DNA of 64,000 nucleotides from Moniliophthora roreri (lineage: Eukaryota; Basidiomycota; Agaricomycetes; Agaricales; Marasmiaceae). The position numbers were made by a program, and so were the translations under genes. Location of the stretch: the NCBI GenBank assembly GCA_001466705.2, contig LATX02000211.1:1736001-1800000 (forward strand), in the 5' to 3' direction. Below are positions 1-13,902 of this stretch, one piece after another (position 1 is the first letter of the stretch; the number at the start of each line of letters is the position of its first letter). The notes under the pieces are model-generated. The model was not told where the DNA came from. It saw only the letters and a list, made by a program, of their open reading frames with translations, and did no database searches.

Positions 1-620
1 ATGCGCTCGAAGCTCATTCAGCAGTCAATTAATATCCAAGTTTGGACTCGACGAATGGGGTAACGGGAGCCGACTTTTCTTTTGCCACCGAAGGATGGCT
101 GGAAATCGTTGACACTTGCACTTGATGGTTGATGGATGGAGCTTCCATAATTATGGGGATGGGGATGGGGAGCAGTCACACGCGCGAACCTCACGCCAAG
201 CTTGAATCCATCATTTTTGAACCATACGGAATGGCGCGATTTGGGCGCAATACCAAATCCTAGAGCCGTTCCTATTCTTTGAGCTTTGGTGCGTTTACTT
301 TATCGAGTATCAGACTTTCGAAGAATAATGAAATGGTTCCAAGTATAGTGCCGACGATAGGAAACAAAAATATTTGACTTATCGGCACACCGTTTAACCA
401 AATTCGATCCGACGTTTGAAAGCCTTATCATTCAGGAACATGTGGCCAGACCTCCCCCCCCCTCCAAGTATCCATACGGGTGGATCGGGAAGAATTCAAT
501 CATGAGTCCGGCATAAAAAGCCATACTACCTCATCCGAGCTTCTTCGAAGCCCGTCGAGTAGGCCTCAAGCTCTACGACCGACTCTTGCTTCGTGCCCAA
601 CGTATTCTTTCAAGTACGCT
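1..620. other. Intergenic region upstream of the oligopeptide transporter
   Basis: No credible coding exon was seen here. The only local structure is a run of three ATGGGG-type repeats around 153-171 and a short C-tract near 455. The stretch presumably holds the promoter of the transporter that starts at 621, but no clear TATA box could be pinned to it. Confidence 0.4.
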
Positions 621-3600
621 ATGGCAACTCTACCGACACTTCAACACGAGGCCAAGCCTCCAGTGTACGACGAGAAGGATGCCAAGGGGCCAAGACACTC
701 AGACTCCTTCACTGACGAGAAGGTCCAGCAAACTGGTCCCTTGGATGAGGTCGAAGAAGTCTACGCGGATGGGCCACGTCTTATCGATCTTGGAGAGGAC
801 GGGAAAGAGAGGCCTATTGGTGCGTTGTGCAACTGCTTTTGTCGACCCCCAATCTCATTTCATTCCCTATAGTATCCGACGCCGACTATGCCACCCGTCT
901 GGTCTCCCTAGACGACGACCCTAATATGCCAATTTTCACTTTCAGATTATGGTTATTGGGTCTTGGCCTATCATGTTTCGGTGCTGTGCTGGGGCAGATC
1001 TTTGTAGGTCTTATCTCCTTGACGTCGTTGACATCCACTCATACCGGTTCTAGTATTTCCGTCCTCAAACGGTACGCTAAACCCTCCGCTCTAGCCCACT
1101 TGCTCTCCTGACACGTGGTACAGATCGACGTCAGTATTTTGTTCCTTCAGGTTAGTTTCAGTTTCTCTGAGAAAGTGGTTCCCATCCTGATAAGACCTGT
1201 AGATCATCTCGTGGATCCTTGGAAGGGTAAGCCTCGGCAAAATGTCTGTAAAACACACAGTCTGACACCACCTCTAGGCGCTCGAGGAAGTGCTACCAGG
1301 ACCAAATCCTTCCGCAAGGTTTAGAACATCCGACAACGCATTCTGGCGATTCTTGAATCCTGGCCCGTTCAGTAAGAACATCTCTTTAAATCCGAGCTTA
1401 ATTTAACGTCGTCTAATCTTCATGTACAGGCCTCAAAGAGCATGTCGGAATTACAATCATGTCTTCAACGGCGTCTGCGTCAGCAAAAGCTATCAGCATC
1501 TTTGCTGCTCAAGATTTGTACTATAACGTACGACCGAATGCTGGCGTTGGAATTTTCACGTAAGTTGGCGTTGACATGACACGTAGATTACGTCACTGAG
1601 ACATCGACAGTTTGATTTCAACACAGCTGATTGGTTATGGCATGGCTGGTGAGATTTCCTTAAAAGATCTCGAAATTCAATTGTGCCTGACCCCATATTC
1701 TATCTCAGGTATTTTGCGCAAGTGGCTTGTGTACCCAACCTTTGCAGTGTACCCACAAGTCATTCCCACTGTCCAGCTTTTCGACGCTCTGCACAGAGGT
1801 CATGAAGCGATAGGCCAGAAGAAGCGTCTCAAGTTCTTCTGGATAGTATTCATTGCTATATTCATTTGGGAATGGTTCCCCGTAAGTCATATTACCTCTT
1901 GGTTTTAATTCCAGGGCACTCATAACCTCAGTACAGGAATACATTGCACCGTAAGTACAACCAGAGCCGTAATTAGTGGGACTTCTCTCAATACCTTCCA
2001 GAACTCTTACCGGCATTAGCATCTTCTGTCTGGCGAACCAGAAGAATGCATGGTTCACCAGAATATTCGGTGGTGCCGCTGGTAACGAAGGTCTCGGTAC
2101 TTTTTCCATCTGCTTGGATTGGGCCTACGTCGGATCTGGCGGTGGCTCCCTGGGAGCACTGTTCACTCCTCTTTCGACTCAGCTGTCCCTGTACGCTGGA
2201 TGTGCGGTTTGCATGTGAGTATCATCATACAGCTTTCCATGCATCAGGGCTCACCTCCGTTTAGGATCGCTTTCTGCGCCACTTACGCCTCCAACACATG
2301 GAACGCTCAGAACTTCCCCTTCTTGACTCAATTACTCTTCTTCGAGAATGGTAATGTCGCCCACGCAAATGCCGCTCGCTCCCTATCTGACCGACCATTT
2401 GTTTCTTACCACAGGTACTGAGTACGACCAACTCGCCATCCTCAATGATAAGCTCGAGGTTGATTATGAGAAGCTGGAGAGAGTGGTACGTCTGTCCTGT
2501 TAGGTTCGTACTCGTATGGCAACTGACGGCAGATTACATGAAAGGGTCTTCCTTGGTACGCAGCCTCGCAGTTGCTCTTCAAGATTAGCCGTACGATGTA
2601 CATTGGCGGTGGGTATCACGGCTTCCTACCATGATCCATAAAGGACTGATCGTCCTCTTAGCCGCCATCACACACTTCATCATTTGGCATGGACCGACCA
2701 TGTGGGCTATCCTGAAGGATCGTACTGTATGGGTGTCATGATTACTCGTGATTTCGCTTAACGACTAAGATCTTGCCCCTGCAGGAATGCACTGATCCTC
2801 ACTACTTGAAGATGAAGGTAAGCACTTTTGGATCTGGCATACTCGTGAATAGTTTTGACCGTTTGATTTTAGGTTTACAAAGAAGTCAATCACTGGATCT
2901 ATATTGGTCTTTTTGTCGTCTGTGCTTGTATTGGTATTGGTACATCATATGCTGCGTCATCTGGCCTACCATGGTGGGCGTTGATTGTCGCTCTCATCTT
3001 TGCCTGGGTCTTCGTTCCTGTTATTGGCACTGTGAGTATTTTTTGCTTTTTTCCGGGATTGACAGACGCTGAATGATAGTATCATAGCTCAACGCTACCG
3101 TCGGATATGCACCTAGTGTTGAGATTATGATTCAGGTATGGTTTTCAAGCAGCCGCCTGTCCCCAGCTGGTTCCTGAGATGACCCTTACAGATGATCGGT
3201 GGTGCTGTTGTCCCAGGAAAGCCGGTCGCCAACATGTATTTCTCTGCCTATGGATACAACCCAGTCATACAGTCGTACAAGTTAATGCAGGATCTGAAGA
3301 TTGTGAGCAAACAGTATTGCTAACATCCGCCGCCGGTACTGAATGTCGTTCCCTATAGGGTCAATACACCAAGCTGCCACCCCGGGCCACCTTCGCGATG
3401 CAGATGATTGGTACTATCATTGTCAGTGCTTTTTTCTCAGGCTGATCCACGTTCGCCGCTGATGCCTTTCATTTTGCAGGGTATGTTATCTCGTTCTCAG
3501 GCGTCAGACCTTTGTTTATCATCGACCCATAGGCGGATTATTGAACTATGTTATCATGGCTGTTCGTAACCTCGTCAAGCGCATCATCTCATCTCGTTGA

Positions 3601-4535
3601 CTCTGATGTTCTCGTGCAGACTGTCGTTTCAAGCCACCGTGAAATTCTCCGAGCTGTTCAGGGATCAAACGTCTGGTCTGGTCAACAGGTTGGCTTTTCC
3701 ACTGCCTTTAGCCCCTAGTCGAGGTCTGAATCGCATTGCAGGTACAATCTTTCAACAGTGCAGCTGTTGCTTGGGGTGCATTAGGCAAGCCTTTGTACGC
3801 TACAGGAACACGATACGGCGTAGGTCGGTTTGAACTTTCATAAGATCATTTGCTGATTCACTCGTCGCAGTTTGTTCCCTACATGTTACTCGCCGGTCTC
3901 GGGTTCCCGCTTCCCTTTTGGTTACTTCACAAGATGTACCCCAAGTTTGGATTCAACCTAGTCTTCACCCCCATTCTCGTTGGTATGTCGTTCAACGATT
4001 TGAATATGATCACTTGAAGCTGATCGCTTCACCACGTAGCCGAACTGGGTTATCTCTCCGTCGGCATCAACTCCAGTATCTTCTCTACGTTCCTGTTGGC
4101 AGTATTCTCTCAATACTACCTGCGGAAGTGAGTGTCTATTCCCGTTCACAACCGATGAATACTAAAGACATTGCGACTAGGTACCGCGCTACCTGGTTCC
4201 GTAAATACAAGTGAGATCTGATTGTTAACTTCTCTTGGAGTGGACATGTTCTGACGATTCTTCTAGTTTCCTGATGAGTGCTGCTCTTGACGGCGGTACC
4301 TCTGTAAGTGTTCCTCCTGACAACGAACCTGGCGTCCATTGACCAAAGATTGAAATTATAGATCATGATTTTCATCTGGACGTTCGCTGTGGGAGGTGCA
4401 AGCGGCGTTGAACGACCATTCCCCCATTGGGCACTGGTAAGATTCATTCATGTTGGTTTGGTTGAGTTTTTGCTCACTATTGGGTTTCAGAACCCCAAAG
4501 GTAACCCAGATTACTGTCTGCGTCTGGAGGATTGA
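621..4535 (+). CDS. Oligopeptide transporter, OPT family
   Basis: Proton-coupled multi-pass plasma-membrane transporter of small peptides (role known from the OPT family). The chosen start opens MATLPTLQHEAKPP, an acidic hydrophilic N-terminus, followed by a membrane segment LWLLGLGLSCFGAVLGQIF. Spliced reading then gives family landmarks in order: LNPGPFSLKEHVGITIMSS, SAKAISIFAAQDLYYN, the PTLTGISIFCLANQKNAWF stretch, a GGAVVPGKPVANMYFSAYG loop, and LMQDLKIGQYTKLPPR, which is the hallmark KxGxYxKxPPR motif. The end matches the usual OPT C-terminus (GASGVERPFPHWA, then GNPDYC). Coding sequence is spread over many short exons separated by introns of about 50-60 nt with GT..AG ends. No frame break was noticed. 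The neighbour downstream is transcribed in the same direction about 1 kb away with no visible functional link. Exact exon borders were read by eye and a few may be off. Confidence 0.9.
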
Positions 4536-5562
4536 TTCATGAAAGTACTTGACACCCAACGTTTTGTATAATGATTTCCTTGCCATCGGGATATTGTGTA
4601 TTTTAGGGTAGTAATGAGATGCCAGCGTGAGCTGGTTTTGGATGAAAGATGGGATGGTTGCTCTGCGTGTGAAAATAATAGGCGCGTCTCTTGGATTCCT
4701 ACGGTCAACACGTGGACAACACTTCGACTGAAGCGAATTTTTCCAGAGAAGTCAAGTGGTCTATCGCACAGGACCCTGACATCACCCAATACACCGAAAT
4801 ACAGCGCTCGTAAGGCCGGTGATGGGTGGACTTGGGAATTGATTTGTTGCGCTCGGGAGCCCACGCGACCATAATATTCGGAGTTACTTGAGGTGTGGTG
4901 CGTGTACAGCAACACCAGCGCGAGCTAGGACTAACCAAGATGGATATCAGTACTGGCTTCCTTCTACAACAAGAGACTGGCAGTCACACCTCGGACGTAT
5001 ATTGGCAAACAGGATAAAGCAATCTCTCATGAAAAAAAGGTCTGCAAAGAGCAGACAGCGCCCCGACTTCGCAATGCGGGCTGTTCACCTTATCCTTATC
5101 AGTCGGATGACTATTGATGTCAATCTGGACCTGAAATCCCGCTCATCGTGCCAAGGCTGGGCTATCTAAAGGTTGCATATATTTATTAATGCTCTTATGA
5201 ATTGGTGAGGCTTTTCACTCAATGTGAGAGCGAAAGTCTCATTTCGTTTATCCAGCGGGTATCAGTGAAAAAGTCCGGTCATCGGACTAAGTGTGTATCC
5301 AGCTGCTCGCCATGTACAAAACTCCTTGCCATCGGAGGGCACTAGTGCTAGTTATTTTATTGATTGCCGTCCGCAGCAAGGGGATGGAGTGTTTTGAAAA
5401 ATTTCGGCATGATGGCTGGCACTGATGAACATATCTGTTCTGCATTACTTATAGCTCTCGTTCAAGTATTTTCGGTCTCTGGAATTTTCCTTTTCGTCCG
5501 CGGCTGTCCCGGCGCTACTACCTGTCCTCCCAAACCCGCATCCTTGTCTATACTTGGGCAGC
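4536..5562. other. Intergenic region between transporter and ASST-like gene
   Basis: About 1 kb with only short overlapping reading frames on both strands and no recognisable domain. An AT-rich patch lies near 5170-5190, but it is about 380 bp from the next start codon, so it was not called a promoter. Confidence 0.4.
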
Positions 5563-7663
5563 ATGATGCTACTTCGTTCATGGAAGCGTTCACTCGCATT
5601 ATCGCTGCTCTTCAATTCGTTCGTCAACGCAGACTCGGTCCTCTTTGAGAGTAACGAATACCTTTCCGGAACATTAGGAGCTGCACCATTCCAGAGTTAC
5701 TTCTCGAGCGACTATACTCCGTATGTCACCTGTGTCTTCCGTATAACACGCTTGCTCAGCACCCCTTCTAGTCCTGCATGGAATATCGTCGTTCCTCGGA
5801 ATCGCACTCGAAGAGTTACACCAGGATATCTGTTCGTGGCTCCTCGAGGTATGCTGTAACTCATTAAGGAACCCTTTCACAATTAAATCTCTTCATTAGG
5901 GACGGCAATAGCTCAGTTTGGTGCCGTCATTTATGCAGACGACGGTACTATGATATGGAACGGCAACGAATATGGTGAAGCAATGGCATTCCAAGTTGTG
6001 ACGTACATGGGGCAGCCTCACATATCGCTGTGGCAAGGAAACTGGACTGGAGAAGGTATAGGCAGTGGCTTCCATATCTTACTCAACCAGCATTACGAAG
6101 TGGTGGCCAACTAGTATGTTTCCCGTCAATGTATACTGCAAGCTAGGATGCTGACGCCGATCCTCGATAGTACAACCGACCTGGAGGGGGAACTGGGACA
6201 TACATATGCTGATTTTCATGAGGTGAGACAAACGTTTTATCTTCGTACTTTGATACCTTGATGGTGATCACTATTCAGACTGGCATCACTACCAACAACA
6301 CTGGACTATTAGCAGCATACGAGACCAAGTCAAGGGATCTTAGCCCTTATAACGGCCCGTCATCCGGTTGGATTAGAAACTCCGTTATACAAGAGCTCAA
6401 TATTACCAGTGGTTTGTACCCCTTTGCGTAAGATTATTCGGATATTCACTATCTCTACCCGGTTAGGCAAGGCTCTCTTCACTTGGAGTTTTCTTGATCA
6501 TGTCGACCCGGGAGACTGCTATTTCCCAGTGGCAAGCTACGGAACGGAAACCAGCAATGCGTGGGACTACTTCGTGGGTATACTGCGACGCATTCTTCAA
6601 CAAAGGGGTATTTATTCACACATTATAGCACGTCAACTCCATAGAGAAAGATGATTTTGGGAACTATCTCATTTCCTCGCGCCACTGTAGTACCCTCTAC
6701 TACCTCGATGGAACCAATGGCAATATCATTTGGAGGCTGGGGGGCCACGACTCCTCCTTCACAATGGGAACGGGAACGGAGTTCAGCTTTCAGCATGACG
6801 CCCGGTGGATATCATTAAATGATACTGCAGGCAGGCTCAGGTCAGTTTCCGGCGAGAACGGATCTATTCATAGCGCTGATGACTTTAAATATAGTTTGTT
6901 CGATAACGCAGGGATGTACGGTGTTTATAATGAAGAGAGTGCGAGAGGGCTAGTGATAGATCTCGATTTCTCAGCAATGGCGGCCAATCTCGTTCAGGAT
7001 TATATCCCATACATTCACGTTGTTTCTGAAAGTCAGGGCAGTGTGCAGCTGCAACCCAATGGAGACGTCTTGATTGGGTATGTAGATTCTTCCAAGAAAT
7101 GAGAGTATCCTCACGCTTCTTGTTCTCAGGTGGGGCTCGATGCCATGGTTAGCAGAATATTCGTCTACAGGAGATCTTGTTTGGTGTACGCAATTCGGAG
7201 CAACCACCGATGTATCAGGATGTAGGTACCGTCACACGGTCGTCCCGGTTCATGTATTGACAGCTCCTCAGACAGAACACTACGCTACAACTGGACCGGA
7301 TATCCTACCACAACACCTTCGATTCAACTTGTGGGTGGCGGAGCGTCTGCTCTGCTTAGCATCCACGCATCCTGGAACGGCGCAACAGAAATTAACAAGT
7401 GGGAACTTCTTGGCGCTTCGGACGAAAGTGGTTCGGGCGCCATGTCACTGTATAACCGGACTAGAACCGGATACGAAACCACGATAACAGTGTCCACAAA
7501 GAACAACGCCTACTCGCACTTTGCGATGAGGGCCATTGATAGGAATAACCAGCCATTAGGAAGGAGTAACTTTGTTTCCGGAGCTGCGACGTATTCGCTG
7601 CGTGCATCTGTTAGTGGCCTTGCTGTTCTACTCGTAATGGTATTGCAGTGGGAGGCTCGATAA
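5563..7663 (+). CDS. Secreted or membrane-anchored arylsulfotransferase-like (ASST-family) protein
   Basis: Spliced translation resembles the fungal ASST-like family (Arylsulfotransferase / Arylsulfotran_2 type, predicted beta-propeller). The first two ATGs (5563, 5566) precede a hydrophobic signal peptide ending near VNADS, then the FESNEYLSG start of the mature protein. Later landmarks are RVTPGYLFVAPRGTA, AVIYADDGTMIW, YADFHETGITTNNT, SGWIRNSVIQELNI, NYLISSRHCSTLYYLDG, IIWRLGG, FSFQHDARW and GDVLIGWGSMPW, all typical of the repeated propeller blades. The C-terminus ends in a hydrophobic tail (GLAVLLVMVLQW) after small residues, which suggests a GPI or membrane anchor. Introns are short; the first removes about 5723-5770. 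Many N-x-S/T sites fit an extracellular protein. Enzymatic activity is unproven for the fungal members. A broken paralogue lies at 32.3-34.1 kb. Confidence 0.8.
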
Positions 7664-7972
7664 TCTCGGTCTGGATGGATGGGCGAGCCCATTACCTGCG
7701 CATTCTCAAATCACGTTGCGTCTTGGCCGGTGTGATTTTTTTGTATATCAGTGACCATCAATGGAATTCGAACTCGTGTCCGTTCACTTGTCTCTGACTC
7801 CCGAGGTTCCATTACCAAAATCACGATGTCGTCACTTCTGTCAACAACCAATACAATCATTTTCGCCGTCTCTTTGGGTTCTTTCCAGATTTCTGGCTCG
7901 ACGTACACAGCCTAAGTGGAGGTTAGCGCTCATCCCTCAATATATAAAGGTCTTATCAGTCTGGTTCATCCC
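7664..7972. promoter_or_regulatory. Short intergenic region with TATA box for the F-box gene
   Basis: This 309-bp gap carries TATATAAAG at 7941-7949, about 24-32 bp upstream of the first ATG of the following gene. That is a good core-promoter candidate, although it implies a very short 5' leader. Nothing else was recognised. Confidence 0.45.
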
Positions 7973-10043
7973 ATGATGGACATCACAGCTCAGATCACCC
8001 AAATACGCAGAATTGTGGATTCGCTCGGGGCATCACTCAAATCATGGAGTTGCGATGGGAACGCGAGGTACGTCTTCGATCCTCATAGGAGCTTATCTGA
8101 GACTGATTTTTCGCTGGCGATGGATTTCCAGAATTATGAGCCCTGTTGCGGAGGTAAGTCTCTTCCAGTTTCCTACATAGTATGTGCGGACTAAGGTGCG
8201 TGCAATGTGTGCGTAGATCGAAAAATTGGAGCACAAACTGCACAAGGCGGTCGCACTACTTCGTGGTCTTCGAAATGACCTGCAACCGATTCATCGATTG
8301 CCGCCTGAGACTCTGGTGGCGATATTCGAGCACACAAGGACTACATTGCCGCCTTTTTTACCGATGGCAAATCGATCCGGCTCTATGTTCATGTTTCTCG
8401 ACAGCCAATTGATGCTTATCAAAGTCTGCCGTCGGTGGAGAGGGATGGTAGCGACGAGCCCTTCCATGTGGAATGTCGTAGGAAACATCGGTTCGGTTGT
8501 AGAATCGCCGACTAAGTTCCTGAAACGCTCCCGATCACTACCTCTCGACGTATTCTTCAACGTCTTCCCTATCGGCCATGAGCCAGTTTTATCTAAACAA
8601 CTGGTTAAAGCAATCATGCAACGCATGGAAAGGGTCAGACAGTTCCACATTCAAACTTTCCTATGGAAAGAGGACAGAGAAATTTGGCAGAGTCTCAATC
8701 GTCCCGCCCCAATGCTGGAGAGCTTAAGCATAGAGGCTCTACCAGCCCACGCTAGGGACGGTGTGCTTCCTTCAATTTTTCAGGACAAGATGCCACATCT
8801 CCGCTACCTCAATCTTCACCAATTCACATCATGGCCCACGCCCTATTTCCATGGACTAACAAGTCTCTGTTTGTGCTGTCAATTGAACGATACACCGACC
8901 AGACGGCTTTCCACATCCGAATTTCTGAATTTCTTAGAGTTTTCTCCAGCCCTCGAGGATCTCGTTCTGATTGACGCTGGGCCGACGCGGAACGATGACG
9001 ACGATCTCCCTCAGGTAGCGGCGGAACGTATCTTGACATTAAAGCACCTTCGCGAGCTGACCATCGTAGAATGGCCATCCAATCGCCACATTTCACGCTT
9101 TCTATCCCACATATCCCTTCCTTTATTCACCAAAGTGTACGTGTGCGGGCGATCCTTCCCACTTCCACACGCATGGAGGATGGCAGTGGACGACAGCCCC
9201 ACAATTACGTCCTTCTTGCCATCCGCATCAGCTGCTTCTGTCAGTATACAGAATCTCAGCGACGCTGTGGAGCTCTGGTTAACTCGTTTTCCCGAGGAAT
9301 ACCCACTCCCAAATGCCAAGTTTCGTGCATGGCCCTATTTCTATTTAACCGAGCGTAAATTGTACTTTTGGGGACATTTCACACTTGCGCAGTTACGACC
9401 TCTCACGACTCTTCAGCTGCCATTTCTACAAACTCTGGTAGTGGGAGACGATTTTAATCTACCAGAGAGGCCGTCTTCGGAGATGTGGCGGGATATATTG
9501 CGATGCATGCCTCAGCTGACGACGCTGCATTTGATAGCATTTGGAGAATATTCATTACCGGTGCGCTGCATTCTTGCCGCCTTACACCCCTTTGGACGAG
9601 GTCACGGTGCAGGTCCTTCCGGAGATAAACAGGCTGGACCTGTGACGTCCGAGGCGCAGGTGACAGATCTGCTGTGCCCTTTACTTCAAACCGTGCGATT
9701 GGAAGGGATGCCGCTGCATTTTCCATTGTTCCTCGTCTCTTTGGCATCAGCCCGTCGGGAATGCGGCAGTCCCATTAAAAGATTTGAGGTTTTATATCTC
9801 GATGACCTTCCTACGCCCCTCGAGGAGAGTGAAAGTGTAAGCGAAACGATGGACCACTGGCAGGGTGGGGATGAGGAGTTGGAGGAATTCCTTAATTTCC
9901 GTGATACAGAGACTGAAGTCTTGACTAAATTTGTAGATGAAGTTGTGGTTCACGGTGATATCGACGAGTCCAAACAAACTTCACTTCATCCCCCTGATTG
10001 GCCCACTCCTGCTTATCGGTGGGCAACCCAGTGGCGTTGGTAG
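7973..10043 (+). CDS. F-box protein with leucine-rich C-terminal region
   Basis: Predicted substrate adaptor of an SCF-type ubiquitin ligase. Splicing is clear: exons 7973-8067, 8132-8153 and 8217-10043 join in frame (63-64-nt introns) to give 647 residues. The N-terminal 63 residues form a heptad-like helix (QITQIRRIVDSLGASL, then IEKLEHKLHKAVALLRGL). It is followed directly by the F-box, from about residue 64 (IHRLPPETLVAIFEH), with the usual later LIKVCRRWRGMVATSPSMW segment. The rest is a long region of irregular LRR-like repeats, as in most Agaricomycete F-box proteins. The acidic end (EESESVSETMDHW, GGDEELEEF) is not a known domain. The start could equally be the second ATG at 7976. The target is unknown; such genes occur in large, fast-evolving families in mushrooms. 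Confidence 0.88.
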
Positions 10044-10142
10044 GTTTATGGGCATTCATCGGTCATAAAAACACAGTTGATCACATGGTACTTGTACATA
10101 CATGTATACGTGGACGCCTGAAACCAAGGAACAATAAAGAAA

Positions 10143-12986
10143 CTACTCTGAAACCATCCTCACATTCTCAAATTCCTTCGTAAACTCCTCCATGGCATCC
10201 AAAGTCTCAGCAAAGTGCCTAAATACCAGTTTCTCACCCTTCCCTACGGCGAGTGACTGTGCAGTCCTCGCTGCATTTTTGATCTGCCTTCCGTTGATAT
10301 CGCGTTCAGCCAGCACCCTGATCTGTTCCGGTGTGATCTCGCCCAAAGCGCCAAGCTTTTTGATGAACGCCTCCCAGATCTGCACTTTGGATTCAACAGG
10401 TAGGTGGGTGAAGCGCAGAGCAACATGAATACGGGAAAGGAATGCCTCGTCGAATGCTTTGACCCGGTTTGTAGTCAGGAACAGGATACCGCGATAGTAC
10501 TCGACATGTCGGAGGCTAGAAAGAAATGCCCAGGTAGTAAGTGACGGGAAAGAAAGAAATCGAGATCGGGGTGCCCTATGAACACTCACAAAACAGCAAC
10601 CATGGCGTTCCGGTGTAAATCATGAAGTGAACGCTGTTCCAAGAAAACGTCGGCCTACGAACGAACAATTTAGAATTCGGGTATTCACATCTTTCATCAT
10701 GTGGGCATACCTCGTCGATGAGTACAATTGCCTTCCATGTCGTCGCTACTTCAAAGACACGTTCCAGCGTTGCGTCTAGCGTACCCGAGTCTGTACCAAG
10801 ATCGCCAGCTCCGACGAGATACAAAGGGCGTCTAACATGTTCGCTAGTAGCCTCCGCTGAAAACGTTTTGCCTGTAAAGCTTCGTTAATGACATGCATGT
10901 GCCCCATCATCAAGCAAAGGATACGTACCAACGCCAGGAGGCCCAAAGAAATTGACGACCAGACCGTGTCCTTTACCCTTGATGAAATCATCGAAACCGA
11001 GCTCTTTATGATGTGCTTCAACTAGAGATTGTAACAGGTGCTTTCGGTCGTCTGGTAGTACGAGATTTGCAAAGGCCTCATTGTTCCAATCGACATCTGA
11101 GATCTTGTCAACGTCAAATTCCACTGTTTGAGAAAATGGGGGCAGGGTGAGCACAAAGGATTACATATCAAAGGGTGGAACAAACGTACACCACAATTTG
11201 TCGGAAAGACTGAACCCGTACACAACGGTTGATGTTAAAAGTAATTCCTCTTCTGTCGGCTCGGGCTTATTTGCATTACTATCGGCCTTGTTCGAGCGAT
11301 TGTTTTGCACGAGCGATCCTACAGTAGTGCATTGGCGTGAGTACCCAGTGACGATTGAGAACGTCTGGACACATACCGTTCCCAAATTGATTGAGAGTCA
11401 TTGGTACAGGAAGTGGAAGGAAATTCCCACATTCATCCGCGGGAATAGTGGCAGGTATTGGGATAGCTGCAGCTATCTGCTGCATAGCAGAGACAGGAAA
11501 CCGATAGTTGGCGTTGAAGCGCTTGAAGCTGGCTGCAAAAAGAACATGTCCATCAGTTACGGCTGAACAAAACCAGATATGTGGCCGGTATAATTACCTC
11601 GATCGATCATAATTCTTCCCTTCACGGTATGCTTCAAGAACCCAGAATTATCCTTCTTGAACGCAGCAATCCCGTCAAACTCTTTATGGTGTACTCCGAT
11701 TAGCTCTACCCACTTTTGTCCTCTCCTCATGACGCTCTCCTTCAACCTTTCCGGCTCGACATGGAACTTTACAGGATAGACATCTAGTTCCTCGATTGGA
11801 ACAGTTCCCCGGAATTGCTTGACAAGGATTGTCGCCACCACTCGACCTACACCGGTAGTCCCTGTTGCTTGGTTGTCCACCAAATTGACCGACTCGCAAT
11901 TGAGCTGGTAGCAAGAAGTATTCTCCACTACGACTCGTGTCCAAGATGCTAATTTAAACATACGAAGGGATCCAGTGATGGCACAGCGGGCGACAAGAAG
12001 AGTACGAGGGACTAAAAGGGCGTATAGGTGGTCAAACGTGGTCTCTCGGTGGGTTTTGTGCTGGTTGATAATACGAATGGTGGCCTGGTAATCGGTATGG
12101 AGGAACGAAAGTAGGAGCTCGACGGAGGAGAGGATGTAGGTTTGCGCGGATGTCTTCTTGGCTGTGGTTTTGAGTTTGTCTCGGTATTCAGTGAATTCAT
12201 CGAGGAAAGTCAAGAATAACTCAGGGTCGAGCTGATGAAAAGGTGCTAAATAAGTGCATGATAGACATGAGCGCTCAGAGTCCATACCTCGAGGGGATCG
12301 GAATTCCATGAGATACCCGGCCATGATCCAATAACATCTTTGCATGCTTTCAAAACATATTCGCTCTTGATGATCATCTTGAATGTGGGTTCCTTTCCCT
12401 CGACCTGGGACAGTCTTCGTACGAAACTGGTACATAGAGATAGTCAAGGTAAGTATGCCAGAAATGTTTGGTAACCCACATGAAGCTAAAGTCTTTCCAT
12501 GGATCGTTTGCACCTCGGCTGGGGACAGGAATGGACTCTGCAGTTACATTTGAGCTGGTGATCTGAATGCGAGAGAAATAGGCATCAGCATTCCACCGCA
12601 AGAGAGGGAACACATACCCGATACCTCCAGTCCTTATACCACTTGCTGTAGTAATGATCGACCCTCTTGATCTTCAAGGAAGGCGGTGCCAGCACTTCAC
12701 TTTGAGCGGCAATTGCGTCCGATTCCTGGTCTTCTTGATTGACATTGCCGTCCGTAGGATACGAAGACCCATGCCACAATGTTCCTTCCATGGTCGTAGC
12801 GGATCTACTCTTAGAGGATACGAGGGACGAAAAGCGGCGATGCATTATGATGATAGGGCAAACTGGGAAGGATGGTAGCGTCTCTCTGACAGAGGATTTA
12901 TAGGCTGTAGAAGATTGTTTAGTAATGGAACCGTACAATCCATTGAACGTCGCTTCTAGAAAGACGTCAGGTTTGGCACCAGACAT
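10143..12986 (-). CDS. AAA+ ATPase, fungal DUF7025-type
   Basis: Predicted ATP-driven remodelling protein. The N-terminal half has the pattern of fungal DUF7025 proteins (LDPELFLTFLDEFTEYRDKL, DHLYALLVPRTLLV, then GVVATILVKQF-like and IEELDVYPVKFH segments). The C-terminal half is one AAA module. Walker A reads GPPGVGKT, interrupted by an intron after the second G of GVG. Walker B reads IVLIDEADVFLEQR, also split by an intron after IDE. Sensor 1 and the arginine-finger region follow (GILFLTTNRVKAFDEAFLSRIH). The protein ends NVRMVSE at 10143. The start at 12986 opens MSGAKPDVFLEA, but an internal start is possible because the first about 70 residues are not conserved-looking. It converges on the F-box gene with about 100 bp between stop codons. 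The substrate is unknown. Many family members sit beside heterokaryon or self-recognition loci, but nothing here shows that. Confidence 0.82.
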
Positions 12987-13902
12987 ATCGCGCCTATAAC
13001 CCCCCGCTATAGGGTCGGCCGATTTGGCTATAACATTACACGCGACATGGGCAACTTCGGTATCATCGTCAAAAGTTTAAGGTGATTTGAATATAGGTTC
13101 TGCGCAGAACCTCGTCCGCACAACCAATGCGAACGTAACGTGAGGACCTAGACGAGCCCGATGAGGGATCGGGGGCGCTGCTGGAAATAGACACTCGTGC
13201 CAACGCACAGATACATTTTTTTTCGGGTATTTCGGTACTCCAGAACTCACGGAAACAGGTCACAGCTCATCAAAGATCCTCAAAGCTCATGTATCCTGGC
13301 GTCCGCTAAAGCGGCATTATAATCGGATTTCATAGCTTCTCATAGCAATGGGGCCTGGCAGATATTGCAAAATCAGTGAAGATCGAAGATTTCAACAGAT
13401 TCAGAACACACCAGGACTTCTCCCGTCCCCAAGGTGTACGATGTCGTCAAAAAAAAAACCCAAAAGTTACCAGACATCTAAATGATACGAAGATCATAAT
13501 CAGTCTCATTGAACGGCTTGACACAGCATATCCCTCGCCTTAACTACAGCCTAAATTGTTCACAGGACGTCAGCTCCGTGATTTCATTAAACACTAGAAA
13601 GCCAAACCAGATTTGAGGATGATAAAATGTAATTCAATATTTTGGGGTACACGGTAAGCGACCATACCTTGAACCCAGAAGCTTTTCGGACAAGAAAGCA
13701 CAGTGGAGAGTAGAGGTGCACCCCAGAACATGGCAACATGGAGGAACATTTTGCGGCGGCCACGTGAGTGAATTATTCAGCTGACTGGGTCAATCTTTTC
13801 TCTCTGCACCGTCATCCAAGTCTGAGATTTATGCTCATCGGTTCACTACTTTGAACTTGAACAGGTGAAAATATGTCGTGTAAAAAATCGACGTATTTCT
13901 AT
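12987..13902. other. Intergenic region upstream of the AAA ATPase
   Basis: No gene was recognised. The AAA gene's promoter should lie at the left end. A small hairpin CCGCTAAAGCGG sits near 13303 and an A-tract near 13448. The right end borders an inverted-repeat element. Confidence 0.35.
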